A stretch of DNA of 64,000 nt from Orientia tsutsugamushi str. Boryong (lineage in GTDB: Bacteria; Pseudomonadota; Alphaproteobacteria; Rickettsiales; Rickettsiaceae), in the NCBI RefSeq assembly GCF_000063545.1, contig NC_009488.1, positions 1,364,001-1,428,000 of the forward strand, given 5' to 3'. Position 1 is the first letter of the stretch. Each line of letters begins with the position of its first letter. A model generated the notes under the pieces. That model saw nothing but the letters and a program-made list of their open reading frames with translations. It was not told the DNA's origin and ran no database searches. Below, one piece after another: positions 30,850 through 41,676 of this stretch. The position numbers and the translations under genes are program-made.

Positions 30850-31960
30850 CTAACTTGCTATAAACTCAACTAATTTCAACAAAAACCCTTGAGCTGCAAA
30901 AGCATGCTCTAGAATGTGCTTATAATTTGATTTGATATAGCTATCTGCAAAGCTTGTTAAAGCCTTAATGAATATCTTTTTATTAACATTATCTTCATTT
31001 ACAACTTCTAATTTACTAAACCATGTTTTATCAATAACTTTCTTATATTCGTAATGTTGAAGTATGTATTTTCGTACTTTGAACAATATAGAGTTAGAAC
31101 CTAGCTCTTTACTAAGTTCTGAAAGGTAATCTTCATCACTTATTTGTTGCTGTAAAACTGTGGTTTTTTGATACTCCGTTGTGCTATTGGTAACTTGTTT
31201 TGATTCATCAAATGGTATAACTTGTAACTGCTCAATATCGTTGCCATGCACAGCTCATACCTCTTGTAGTATCTTGAATTTAATATGATCTGACAGTGAA
31301 ATATTCTTAATCAACTTGATGTAATATTTGTTTTTAACTGCTGCTCCAAAATCACAAGATGTTAAAATTTGATAAGCAGTATCTGCTTCAAAAACTCCAG
31401 CTATTTTACGCTTCAACTGAGCCTTCATACTACGGTCTGTACCAGCTTCAATGTTTGCTATATACTGTTCTTTAAATCTTCCTACGTCATTAAATCGAAA
31501 ATTTCCACTATTAGCCTGATCAGTAGTTAGTAATTCATTTGCTAACGCTTTTGCCATATAGTTTAGCACTGCTGTCTTATTTTCAAAATGACGTAGTAAA
31601 TATTTATTTGATAACTTCAACAGTAATTGATTTATAAAGTATATGTTGAAGCTTCTACTAGACATACGTTGCAGTATAACTGCATCTTCTGGTGTTAGTG
31701 GATAAATAATCTGCTAGTCTTTTTCTTTTGAGCAAGCATTCATTCTTTTCAACCTCTAAATCCTTAGTAATAGCTGGAGTTGCTAACTCACTATTTTGCT
31801 CATAATCCTTGTTTGCTTGCTTTTCATTACTAAAATCACTAAGCTCATAGAAATTCAAATTCTGTTGTTGCTGTTGATCTTCTTTTTCATTTCCTACTAA
31901 CTCAATTTCTATAAAATCATCAGATTCAGTATATTTAAACTTCAAATTTTGCTGTTGATC
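30850..31960 (-). pseudogene. RAGE replication protein with DnaA-N-like domain, copy 1 (broken)
   Basis: Three fragments of one gene. An acidic Gln/Glu-rich linker (31945-31658) is followed after a +1 frameshift by a middle region (31665-31255: FNIYFINQLLLKLSNKY, LNYMAKALANELLTTDQAN). After an in-frame TGA at 31257-31255 comes the C-terminal domain (31251-30850). That last part, FKVRKYILQHYEYKKVID, then WFSKLEVV and FADSYIKSNYKHILEHAF, has the pattern of the DnaA N-terminal domain (W-x-x-x-L, then a basic tip helix). Related DnaA-like initiators occur on rickettsial plasmids. The paralogue at 59.4 kb shares the first frameshift. Confidence 0.6.
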
Positions 31961-32018
31961 TTCATTTTTATTTTGATCATTCTCTACTAACTTATCTTCA
32001 GTAGATCTAGATCTATTA

Positions 32019-32561
32019 TTATTTTTTTATTATTATTATATCTATATATGTAGCTGCAATTTTTTGCAGGTTCACCTGCAAATTCTTGCAAATTGATGTG
32101 AAAATTTTTTTGTTGTAGAAGGACAATTTTTTCTTCTTTTTTTCTTTTTCAGTGGAACGCTGAAAATTTTTTAGAAGTTTTATACAAGGAACATTACGCA
32201 ACTTAAAATTGTTTTTAATTATTGTCCTATTTTCAACTTCAATGAAACCAGCTTTTTGTAGTTCAACTAAGCATTACCTAACCCTGCGTTGACAAACCTG
32301 CAACTCCTTTTCAAAAGAGTGATAACTGTCTTGTAATTCCTCTATATCATTATTGTAATAGATCTGTAGTTTATATACTATCAATGATAGAAGCTGTTTA
32401 GATGTCTTGCTTAAAGCTTTAGCATTATCTCCAATCAGATCTTTCCATTCTGCTGGAACAAAATTTCCAATAAAACGATAAAAAACAGTTGCATTATTGC
32501 TACTGTTATTATTAGCAATTTTACAATTATTGCTTGCCAAATTACGCAAATCTCGCACCAT
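32019..32561 (-). pseudogene. Winged-helix replication protein, copy 1 (one stop codon)
   Basis: The protein starts MVRDLRNLASN (ATG 32561) and reads FIGNFVPAEWKDLIGDNAK, LSKTSKQLLSLIVYKLQIY, CQRRVR, then an in-frame TAA near 32274, where both other copies have CAA (Gln). It resumes as CLVELQKAGFIEVENRTI. The helix-helix-wing arrangement fits a winged-helix DNA-binding domain of the plasmid-replication type (inference). After the stop at 32019 the next open frame is the DnaA-N-like gene, separated only by a run of seven A. Confidence 0.6.
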
Positions 32562-32707
32562 TTCAACCTCCAAAAATGTCAGGTATAGCAGGTGATTTAG
32601 GCAATTTTTGCTATCAAAAACCACATTTTTTTTAGCACAAATGTAGCAATTTTGTTGCTACACTCGAAATTTAACGCTCTGAAAGGCTTATAATAACTTA
32701 AGTAGTT

Positions 32708-32748
32708 TTAAACTATACATCTATATCGTCTATAGATGTATAGTTTAA
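32708..32748. repeat. Perfect 18-bp-arm palindrome at the integrase-side boundary
   Basis: TTAAACTATACATCTATA, a 5-base centre TCGTC, then TATAGATGTATAGTTTAA. The 1.83-kb inverted repeat copy 2 begins inside the right arm. It lies between the replication protein gene and the integrase. It may be a regulator or recombinase site, or the mark of a rearrangement. Confidence 0.6.
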
Positions 32749-34572
32749 GATGATTTAACTAACTAGAAGAAATAAGTTAGATTAAGAGCTATTATGAGCT
32801 TTATAAGCTTTATAAAATCTGCTATGTAGTTTATTCTCGTTTGAGTTGATACATGAATTTAACTGTAGCTGTATTAATATTATTTGTCAATATGACAATA
32901 ATATCTTGATGTTAATTGCGGAAATATAACGTAAATTTATGTCTAATATTTGGCTAGTTGAAGTGCTAATTTTTAATCCAGCAACTTGAATTTATAGTTG
33001 ATAAGCTTAGAGTAACCTTCAATTGATAACGTCGCTTAAAAATATTTTTTATTTTTACAAAAGTATTTGCTATTCAATAAAAACCATACTACAGACTATA
33101 AGTTTAAGCTAATTTTAAAAATTAATAAGTTATTATTTAATTACTTCAATTTTAAATTAATGAAGGGTGATAAATATGCCAGTAAAAGTATTTAAATTTA
33201 CACAAGCAGCATTAAATAAAATAAAAGTACCAACCAAAGAAGAAAAAATAATCAAGTTTAGAGATATAACACAAAGGAACTTACTGTTTATAATATCATA
33301 TACTGGATTTAGAAGACTATATTTATGAATAAACATTAATGGCATGTATTATAAAAAATAAAAATAGGAGATTTTCCAGATCTAACGGTAGCAGAAGCTA
33401 GAAAAAAGATACAGCAGTTAAAAAGTGATATTGCTAAAGGAATAAATCCAATGGATGAAAGACGGAAGATAAATAAAGAAAGAAGAGAAAAAAGAGAGAA
33501 GAGGCTTAAATTAAAGAATGAACTAACATTCGGACAGGTGCATGTAAAATATACTGAATATAGTAGTCTTTATCATAAAAGTTGGAAAATAATGGCTCAA
33601 AGAGTAAAGAGATATCTAGAATCTTTATACAATACAAAGATATCTGAGATTACCAAAGAAGATATTCAGAAGCTTTTTGACGAAAAAACAGCAAAGAAAC
33701 ACTATGTAACAGCAAACAGTATTCTAAAACTGTTAAGCCCTATATTTAATAAGGCTATAGAGTGGGGATTATTAGAAAAGAATCCTGTATGTGGAATAAA
33801 AAGGCACAAGCAAGAATCAAGATCTAGATATGTAACAAATGAAGAAATGAGAAGACTTATGGCCGTGCTAAAAGAAAAGGGAAATAGTCAATTAACAGAA
33901 TCGCAAAAGCGAGCAGAACGATCAGGAAAAATTTTTACATTTATAAGTTTATTCACTGCAGCACGTAAAAGTAATGTATCAGGAATGAGATGGGACGAGA
34001 TAAGCCTTAGCGAAAAAATATGGTGTATACCAAAAACTAAGAGTAAAAATGGTAAAACTCTATATATAGGGTTAGCTGATAAATTAATAGAAGTATTGCA
34101 AACCAGAAAACTATGCTCAAAAAGTGAATGGGTATTGCCAAGTTCAGCAGACAATAGTAAACACATATCAAGTTCAACAATGCATCGAGCATGGGCTAAG
34201 ATTCGAAAAAAAGCCGGAATACAGAATGTAACAATACATGATCTTAGAAGAACGTTTGCAACTTGGATGAAAAATAATGGTGAAACACTAGATACAATAT
34301 CTCAAATATTAGGACATAGTAATACTAATATAACTAAAATTTATACTATACATAGTTTAGATAAGGCAACAATTGCTACAAATAAAGTTGTCGAAAATAT
34401 GCTGAGTATATTCGGTACCAATGTTTGTTTGAACGAGATACTATCTGGAATAGTGCCATAATTAAGTTGCGGAGAAGAAAAATTGACAACAACTTAGCTA
34501 AGTAGTTACTCTACATTAGATTTTGTAAATTTTTGAAAATCGCAGTAGCAGAATGAGAAATCTCATGCTACA
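32743..34572 (+). repeat. 1.83-kb inverted repeat, copy 2
   Basis: Reverse-complement partner of 5757-7590. It contains the integrase pseudogene and its ~430-bp upstream region, and ends in the damaged hairpin that overlaps the traL start. Shared lesions in the integrase show that the copies were made after the gene was already broken. Confidence 0.85.
33176..34461 (+). pseudogene. RAGE integrase (tyrosine recombinase), N-terminal stop and frameshift
   Basis: The start ATG at 33176 follows AAGGGTGA. The frame reads VKVFKFTQAALNKIKVPT and ISYTGFRRLYL, then TGA; a one-base shift at a run of A follows. From KIGDFPDLTVAEARKK onward it is open to the stop at 34461. The open part (from 33451) has the core-binding domain and a complete catalytic domain: AARKSNVSGMRW, HDLRRTFATW, LGHSNTNITKIYT with Arg, His-Arg, His and Tyr present. 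The catalytic half could still be made from the Met at 33451, but without the arm-binding domain. It is the first gene of the tra-bearing element. Confidence 0.88.
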
Positions 34573-34888
34573 ATTGAGGCTGAAGGTAATTATACAAAAT
34601 CAAAAATTATGTTGGGCATTATCGAGGCCGTTGAAGTATATGGGTTTGAGCATTGACGAATGGGGAGTAGTGCTAGCTGGAGTAGCTCCAGGAATTGTAC
34701 TACTAAACAGCAGGCATGCTAAATTAGGCCTAGCCTTTATGGTTGGAGGAATTGCTCTATGTTATTGCTTTAAGAAAATTAAGAAGGTATCTGAGAATTT
34801 TTTGCTAAAAAGTTTTTTAGTAGCTAAAGGTTTATTGCCAGCTCCATTAGGATATCCAAGGCTTTTGGGCAAAAAAGTTGGCAAGTAA
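34553..34888 (+). CDS. traL: F-type conjugation protein TraL
   Basis: Inner-membrane component of the F-type type IV secretion system, needed for pilus assembly. The 111-aa product has ALSRPLKYMGLSIDEW (~residue 23) followed by a hydrophobic pair (VVLAGVAPGIVLL and LAFMVGGIALCYCF), as in TraL. The start ATG lies within the hairpin at the end of the inverted repeat, so the first ~20 residues may be an extension acquired from the repeat. The stop overlaps the traE start by one base (TAATG). Intact. Confidence 0.78.
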   Translation: MRNLMLQLRLKVIIQNQKLCWALSRPLKYMGLSIDEWGVVLAGVAPGIVLLNSRHAKLGLAFMVGGIALCYCFKKIKKVSENFLLKSFLVAKGLLPAPLGYPRLLGKKVGK

Positions 34889-35439
34889 TGAATCATCTCT
34901 TTAAGCAAAATGCTATACAAGAGCTGGTTAAATATAATAAATGCTTACTTTCAGTAACTATATTGCTAGCTGCAGCTAATATAATTGCGATAATGGCTGC
35001 AATTACCAAAGAAGAAAAGTGGTTATTAATTCCAGCAATGGAGCCTGATCGTAAAATGATGGTTTCATCAAAAAATTACCATGAAACCTATTTAAAGGAA
35101 TGGGCAATTTATGTAACGAAACTCTTATTTACTACTTCTCCAAATGAGGTAGAAAGACAAATAGCAGACATGAAAGTTGCATCTAGTAATACTGAATCTT
35201 TAAATAAATTTTTTCATGATCACTTGCAATTTGTTAAAGGCTCAAATGTGTCTTCAGTCTTTTTTCCGAAGAAGGTTGAAGTGATAAAGGATGGAGTATT
35301 AATTAGTGGAACGCTTCGTTATTGGTTTAGCGATAGTAAACATATTAGCTGTCGATAAGACTTACCTTTTGACTTACAAGCGAAGTCCTAATTACCTTTT
35401 GTTGTTAACTGGCGTTAAAGAGAATGGAATAAAAAAATG
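34888..35439 (+). pseudogene. traE: F-type TraE, frameshifted near the C-terminus
   Basis: Mating-pair formation protein of the inner membrane. The N-terminal frame (34888-35358) has one membrane segment (LSVTILLAAANIIAIMAA) and the conserved SGTLRYWFSDSKHI near its end. There the frame shifts by one base near 35345. The correct C-terminus, KTYLLTYKRSPNYLLLLTG, is readable in the next frame to a TGA that overlaps the traK ATG (35437). A single small indel explains the break. Confidence 0.82.
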
Positions 35440-35838
35440 AGTATTAGAATTTTGAGGTTTATGATAGGGTTTATTGCTTTAGTCAAGTTTAGTGATGTAT
35501 ATGCGGTAGAATATGAGTTAGAAGTTGATAATTTGCTGAAGCTTGAGATTTCTGATAGTGGGCCAACAAGAATTAATCTTAAAGATGAAAAAATCAATGA
35601 TATTTTTATGTATCCTCAAAATGCAGCCGAAGTTGTAGTTCATGAGTCTGGATGTTTGTTTATTGCTCCACGAGAAGAAGAAAAGAAGCTTTATTTAACA
35701 GTAATAGGAGAACACAAAACAATTCAAGATTTAATGTTAACTTTTACTCCAAAAACTCCAAGCCATGTAACGCTTATTAATGCTGCTACAGAAGAAGCTG
35801 AAAAGGATAATTCAAAAGGAAAAATAAAATTAGCTTAA
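35437..35838 (+). pseudogene. traK: F-type TraK, C-terminally truncated
   Basis: Periplasmic/outer-membrane partner of TraB and TraV in the F-type secretion channel. It has a signal peptide (FMIGFIALVKFSDVYA) and the N-terminal domain, with SGPTRINLKDEKINDIF and PQNAAEVVVHESG. At 133 aa it is about half the usual length. After the stop the sequence passes within ~70 bases into the C-terminal part of traB, so a deletion removed the end of traK and most of traB. Confidence 0.75.
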
Positions 35839-35910
35839 AATGCTAGTTTTTACTTTAAAGCTTGTTAAGCTCAGCATCAAGCATATTAAAACTGCTTCAA
35901 AGTAAAATTT

Positions 35911-36414
35911 CATTATGGAGATATTATTGAAAACAAGGCGGAAGGCTGGTTGATAGGTGAAGATGGACGTTCTGGAATTAAAGGAATCGTGGTAGATAAA
36001 TCGTCTAACATAGCAAGCATGGCTGCATTAAATGGAGTATTTAGCAATATTGCTAAGTTTCTACAAGCTAAGGCTATTAAACCTGATATGCTACCAACTT
36101 TAAACCTAGTAGCTGGAGGTCATCAACAACAAGAGTTTCAGATTGGAGATGCGCTTCAGTCTGGAGCTTACTCTGGAGCTAGTAATGCTTTTGATAAGCT
36201 AGCTGATTTTGCTATAAAACAAGCTGATTCTATGAGCCCAGTCGTTCTTATTGCGTCAGGTAGAGTCATCGATGTTGTATTTAAAAAAGGTTTTGACTTA
36301 CGTGAGCACAAGAAGAAGCCACATAATTTAACTTATTCACAATCAACTAACAATGAAAAAGTTAATTTGCATAATAAATTCGACCAATCACAAAAGTTAG
36401 AGGAGCATTTATAA
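35911..36414 (+). pseudogene. traB: F-type TraB, C-terminal part only
   Basis: The readable frame begins IIENKAEGWLIGEDGRSGIKG and continues NGVFSNIAKFLQAK, FDKLADFAIKQADSMSPV and SGRVIDVVFKKGFDL. This is the periplasmic C-terminal (VirB10-like) end of TraB. The N-terminal membrane anchor and the proline/coiled-coil region are missing, so no normal start exists. The stop overlaps the traV start. Confidence 0.75.
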
Positions 36415-36704
36415 TGAAGTTTTTATTATTGCTATTGGGCTGTATGAGCCTAACAAGCTTCTTTTTCGAAAGTAATTTTGATTGTAAAATTCCTAAAGGG
36501 CAAAAATGTAAGTCTTTATATGAAATAAAGAAAATGGCTGCTCAAGGAGTTTTTGACCCTGATAATGTTGAGAAAGTTGAAACATCAAAAATTAAATCAA
36601 AAAGGCGTTGTGTTCTATACTGTAAGCGATCTAAAGCAGTTCAAGGTGTAGCTGTTGTTAACACTTCACCTAAAAAACCAAAAATGAGTGATATTGCAAC
36701 TTAA
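36414..36704 (+). pseudogene. traV: F-type TraV-like lipoprotein, short
   Basis: 96 aa. It starts with a lipoprotein-type signal (MKFLLLLLGCMSL, lipobox Cys at ~10), followed by the TraV pattern F-x-C-x(3-6)-G-x-x-C (FDCKIPKGQKCKSLYEIKK) and MAAQGVFDP. F-plasmid TraV is about 170 aa, so this is probably truncated, although the tail with paired Cys (RRCVLYCKRS) could be a natural ending. traC and traW, which usually lie between traV and traU, are missing. Confidence 0.65.
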
Positions 36705-36742
36705 AAATGATTTATGTGATAATATAGGTTAAATTACTATAT

Positions 36743-37580
36743 CTCTGTACTTTACAAACACTTCAATGCCTGATACTAATGCTTCTGGTAGACTTATATG
36801 TCTTTGTCCTAAGCCAGGGATTCCAATACCTGTACCTGGTATATTCCGGTAGGATTTTGGGAGCCAGTACGCCTTGTAGATGTTACAAAGTCGCCAATGT
36901 GTATGGTAAGTCTTGGAGGTTTGTCATTTGGAAGTGCTACTCAAAAAGGCATGAAAGATGAGGCTGAAGGAAGTGCTTTTTATCACATTCATTGGTATGT
37001 CTATCCTGTGATTTATTGGCTGGAAATTTTGCTTGATTTTATTTGTCTGGAAATGGCTGCAGTCGATATAGCATATTTAACAGAGTTTGATCCATTATGG
37101 AGTGATGACGCTAAATCTGCGATTTTAAATCCAGAAACGCTGTTGTTTCAAAATGTAGCTGCTTATCAAGCATGTATAGCTGATTGCATGAGTTGCAGCG
37201 CTGGTTTATTAGCAAGTGATTATGCTTTTTGGTGTGCTGAATGTCAAGGAATGCTTTACCCTTTTACTGGAACAGCTGCGGCGCATAATGGTGGAGTTGG
37301 AACATCTGTATTAATGGTAAGTAAGTTTATGGCTAGAATGCATAGGCAACTGATGTTATGGGGATATTATGGTTATAAAGGCTTATGTGGCAAGTATCCC
37401 ATGCCTATTATGAAGAAAAGTCAGTATCGACTACAAATGACTTATCCGATTCCAGAAACCAGATCCTGCAAGAGCATAGGCCAAACAGAAGCTACATGGC
37501 AGGCTGGAAGAGAATTTCCAGTTAATGGTGAAGATTTTGGTTACTTGATTTGGCGAAAAAGAGATTACTGTTTGCTTTGA
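36743..37580 (+). pseudogene. traU: F-type TraU, N-terminal loss and frameshift
   Basis: Periplasmic protein for mating-pair stabilisation. The first readable part, NTSMPDTNASGRLICLCPK through IPVPG, shifts frame near 36845. The second part begins VGFWEPVRLVDVTKSPMC and is open from 36897 to 37580, with MVSLGGLSFGSATQKG, the Cys-rich CIADCMSCSAG, FWCAECQGMLYPF and GEDFGYLIWRKRDYC. The N-terminal signal peptide region is gone. The long intact C-terminal frame makes the family call firm. Confidence 0.8.
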
Positions 37581-37599
37581 TAAGGGTTAGAGAGGAATA

Positions 37600-37981
37600 T
37601 GGTTATACGAGTAATGATGTTGATGGTTTTATTATTTGTTAATAATGCTAATGCTTTTTTTTGGGCCAGCAAAAAACTTTTATTTTTGTCTCATTTTCAA
37701 TGAGTGATGAGGCTTTAAAAAGCTATTTTGCTGAATCTCAAAAGGCTGGAGCTCAATTGATTATGCGTGGGTTAATTAATAACTCATTTACACAAACAAA
37801 GAATAAAACTATGGAGCTTGGTATTAGCTTCGATATAGATCCTAGCTTGTTTGAACAATATAAAATTGATGTTGTTCCTGTGATAGTAATAGATGATGAA
37901 AAAAGAGGATTAACCAAGAAATTAACTGGCCATATTCCTTTAGCAATAGCATTAGAAATTATGAATGAGAATACTCAATGA
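37600..37981 (+). pseudogene. trbC: F-type TrbC, frameshift at an eight-T run
   Basis: Periplasmic thioredoxin-fold protein that processes TraW in F systems. The start ATG at 37600 (after AGAGAGGAATA) encodes a clean signal peptide (MLMVLLFVNNANA). At GCTTTTTTTTGG the frame is one T short of continuing into QQKTFIFVSFSMSDEALKS, QLIMRGLINNSF and FDIDPSLFEQYKIDVVPV, which are open to 37981. Slippage at the T run could restore the protein; otherwise it is inactive. Confidence 0.75.
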
Positions 37982-39669
37982 GATTATTATCTATATTAAC
38001 TTTTTGATAGTGCTCAATATTAGCTGTTGTTTAGCTTCAATGCAAAGCAGTTATAATGAAGCTAGCAACTATAATGTAAATCTTGGAAATTCTTCAAATA
38101 CACAAGAATTATTTCATCAAGGTAGTAATGTCAATTATCCTAACAATGATGAGGATTTAACCTACCATGGCCGTAATCAGCTTGGTACAGAAAGTGGGGC
38201 AATGTTATTTCAAGCTGAAAACAGTAAAAACAATGCCTTAACTCAACATAATATCAACGATCAAAATTATATGATAGCTAATTCAATGAGAATTGAATCT
38301 GATCCTTTAAGTGCCCTTGATAGCAGTAACTTCGTAACTCAGACAAGTAAAACTAATACTGAAATTATTCAAAGTTGTAATGAAGGTAGTAATTTTAACA
38401 TTGAACTTATTCGAGAATTAAATGTTGAGTGCAGATTAGAGAATGTATGGCTTTCTTGGCAAAACCGGCAAATGGAATTTGCAACAGAAGAAATAGTAGA
38501 GAATCATAGTAATTGGCTTAATGGTCGTGCAGATTTCCATGACGTAGATAAAAATAATGAAAAAATATACAAGTTAGCAGGTGATAGCCAAATGGCTGCA
38601 AGACGAATGAGGAGTGCTGTTGCTGATAGGCTTGGCGTATCTATAGAGCATATTGGAACAAAGTTTATATTATATCAAAAAGAGGTAAAATATGTATACT
38701 TCGCTATGACTACAGAGATAAGACTCAAGAACTAAGGGAAGTAGCAGAATATTGGCAAGTTGTAAAGCCTGAACTTGAACAATTAATAGAAAGTAATGAA
38801 TGCTATGAGGCGAATAGACTCAACTATGAGAGTGGTGATAGAGTATTTTTTGACAAGTTTAGAGTCAATCGTTCATATTGGAAACAAAAGATTGTTTTTT
38901 CATGTACTAGCGATCCAAAAGATGGTTGCAAACACCTTAAAATTCAAAATTGTGAATTAAAAACAGCACTTGCCAAAAATCAGTAGCAAATATTTGTTTA
39001 CTATGGCAGCACGATTATAGCTGTTCAACTGAGAAGCAAACAATGCTACACTCATCATTGCGTAATAACTCAATTTTTTGTTTAGGAGGTAATTGCAACA
39101 CTCCAACTATTATACCAAATAGAGATATAGCTAAAGTAGCTCATCTAGCAATGCTAAATCAGATGAGCAAGGACATTAAAACAAATCCCGTTTCTGTATT
39201 TTCAGGTAAACATCGAAAATGCAAAAAAGATGTATTTAGTTTTTTGAATTGCTGCTCTTCAATGACTGGCTGGGGGCGTGATATAGGCTTATCGCAATGC
39301 AAATCTAAGGAACAAGAATTAGCTCTATATAGAAAAAAAGGTTACTGCTATTACATTGGAACCTATTGTTCTTCAAGAATTCCGATATTGGGTATTTGCC
39401 TAGCTAGAAAGTCTACTTATTGCTGCTTTCAGTCAAAACTTGCAAGAATTTTTCAGGAAGAAGCAAGAAAACAGCTAAAAATGAACTTTGGTACACCTGA
39501 ATGTCCAAAGTGTAGAGGCCTTACAGTTGAGGAATTACAAAAAGTTGATTTCACTAAAATCAATATGGATGAACTATTTGGTGATATACTCACTAAGGCT
39601 CAAAGCAGCATGAACAAAGACATTATTGCAGGAATCAAAGATAAAGTTCATCGTATGCAACAAAGTTAG
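37965..39669 (+). pseudogene. traN: F-type TraN adhesin, two breaks
   Basis: Outer-membrane mating-pair stabilisation protein, rich in Cys. The start ATG at 37965 overlaps trbC; a signal peptide ends at CCLAS. The first frame ends at 38735 and the second (YDYRDKTQELREVAEYWQV to KTALAKNQ) runs to about 38984. The third (LWQHDYSCSTEKQ, CLGGNCNTP, NCCSSMTGWGRDIGLSQCKS, YIGTYCSSRIPILGICLARK, CRGLTVEEL) runs to 39669. The C-terminal Cys pattern is typical of TraN. The central region is shorter than in F TraN. Confidence 0.82.
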
Positions 39670-39674
39670 TCTAA

Positions 39675-40379
39675 ATGAGCAGATTATTAATGTTTATGAT
39701 ATTAATTAGTCATTTATCCACTGTTGATGCTTCACCAACAAGATTTTTATGGTACAATGATAAACATGGTCATGAGCTTGATGACTCTGCTGCTAATTCT
39801 AAGTTGATGAGTGTGGCTCATGACCAGAGAATCGAGGAATTAAAGAAGCAATTTAATCGAGCTCAGCGTATAGCGCTGGATAATCCAACGCTCGAAAATG
39901 TGATTACAGCTCAAAGATTGCAGAAGCAAATCATGGAGAAGGCTCATAAGTTTGCTACTATGTGGCAACTAGCTACTCTACTTGATTACCAACTGATTAA
40001 TGCTAATGAGCCTGCTAATAGCTTACATAGAAAGCTATATCAAGAAAAATCAGAGCAAAAAAATGATTTCAAACTCAAAAACATTGCTAAAAACTGGGGA
40101 TTGATTCTGCAAGTTAAACAAGATTGCTTGCTCTGTAAGGCCTTTATTCCTATTGTTCAGAGCTTTGCTAATAAATATGCATTTCAGTTGCTAGCTGTCA
40201 GTAAGAATAATGAGTTGCTAAATAAACTAAACCCTAAGCATATTGTACCTGTATTATATTCAGTAGCTAGCGATGGTAAAAAAATATATGCAGTAGCTAG
40301 AGGCATAATCTCTGAAGATAAAATTATCGACAATATTCTAGCAATCGATAGATATTATCATAAGTTGGAGACTACATGA
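39675..40379 (+). CDS. traF: F-type TraF, thioredoxin-like
   Basis: Periplasmic protein of the thioredoxin fold that supports pilus assembly and disulfide formation. The 234-aa product has a signal peptide (LLMFMILISHLSTVDAS) and FLWYNDKHGHELDD. A helical region follows, then the redox-like motif DCLLCKAF (~residue 154), with VPVLYSVASDG and an ending near the cis-Pro region. It is complete, unlike its neighbours. A truncated second copy lies at 61867-62110. Its stop overlaps the traH start by four bases. Confidence 0.82.
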   Translation: MSRLLMFMILISHLSTVDASPTRFLWYNDKHGHELDDSAANSKLMSVAHDQRIEELKKQFNRAQRIALDNPTLENVITAQRLQKQIMEKAHKFATMWQLATLLDYQLINANEPANSLHRKLYQEKSEQKNDFKLKNIAKNWGLILQVKQDCLLCKAFIPIVQSFANKYAFQLLAVSKNNELLNKLNPKHIVPVLYSVASDGKKIYAVARGIISEDKIIDNILAIDRYYHKLETT

Positions 40380-41676
40380 GCACCAAAATCAGAGTTTATG
40401 CCATTACAATGCTATTATTGCTACAAGCTCCAGTATCACTAGCTTGGAATATCGAAAACGTATTTCAAGGAATGAGTATTAATGTCACAAGATCTGGATC
40501 ATATCAAGATCAAGCGGCTGGATATTATGCGGCTGGCGGATTATCTGCCAGAACAAGCCAAACATCATTTCAGCCATTTGCTATAACTCCACCATCTTTA
40601 AACATGAGCTGTAGCAGTATTGATGCCTATCTTGGTAGCTTCTCTGTTATTTCTGGAGAAGAATTAGTTCAATTGATGAAAAACATTGGTTCTCAAGCTA
40701 AAGTCTATGCTTTTTCATTAGGATTAAAAACATTTGCTCCACAGATTGAGAACGCTCTCAAGGACTTACGTAATCTAGCAATGGAGATGAATCAATTTGC
40801 CAAAGGAGATTGTGAATTAACAAAAGCATTATTTGCTACAGCTTTACCAAAGAACTGGGCTATGAGAGAAGCTGTTTGCCGTGATATACAGTCACAAAGC
40901 GGGTTTGATTATTTTGCTGCTGGTAAAAAATGTCGTAATGATTTAGCCCAAAAACAAGCTCTGCGACAAGCACAAAATAAGGATTCAGAGTTATGCTGGA
41001 TGATTATAACATCTTCACTAAAGCAGCAGCAAAGGTTGGAATACCATCAAATATGCGTGATTCAATCATGTCTATGACTGGCACTATCGTGGTTACAAAC
41101 AATAATGTGTACTTTTTTGACTCCTTAGCTCAGGATGAAAAAAGTTGGATTAGTCATTTAAAAGGTGGAGAATCAGCTTCAATTTACAGCTGTGATAGTG
41201 TTAGTTGCCTGCATCCAAGCCTACAACGAAATATCACAATATCACCAGAGCAGTCTTATGCAGGTAAAGCTAAGCAAAAATTGACTGATCTAAAAAATAA
41301 GTTTGATAAGAATTCTGAATATAGCAACTCTGAGATAGCCTTTTTATCTTCGATTGGAGATATATTTCCAATTTATGATTATATCACATTAGAAGCTATT
41401 TCTGGAGTCACAATTTTAGAGATCTCATCAGAATTAATAGCTAGCTATACATTAGTTCAGCATTTGAAGGAAGTAATCACCGAAATACGTAGAGCCGTTA
41501 CTTCACTAGGTGCTAAGCAAGTTTCGAATGAACATTTAGAAAGATATTTGAAGGAATTGAATCGAGTACAACTTTTTGCAAATGAAAAATGGACTAGCCT
41601 ACAAACCGATGCAAGTCGAATAGATAAAAGGGCTAGATTAATAGAGCAGCATTTAATAGCGAAGGAGAAAAGTTAA
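40376..41676 (+). pseudogene. traH: F-type TraH, single frameshift
   Basis: Pilus assembly and mating-aggregate protein of the periplasm. The first frame has a signal peptide (ITMLLLLQAPVSLAW), the motif QDQAAGYYAAGGLSARTS, and MSCSSIDAYLGSFSVISGEE, where TraH has its paired Cys region. Near 41000 the frame shifts by one base, and the second frame continues YNIFTKAAAKVGIPSNM to the stop at 41676. Without that indel the protein would be about 430 aa, normal for TraH. Confidence 0.82.

Noticed and set aside
36779-36961. 60-codon frame starting MLLVDLYV
   Set aside because: It is an off-frame reading of traU, whose conserved residues are in the adjacent frames.
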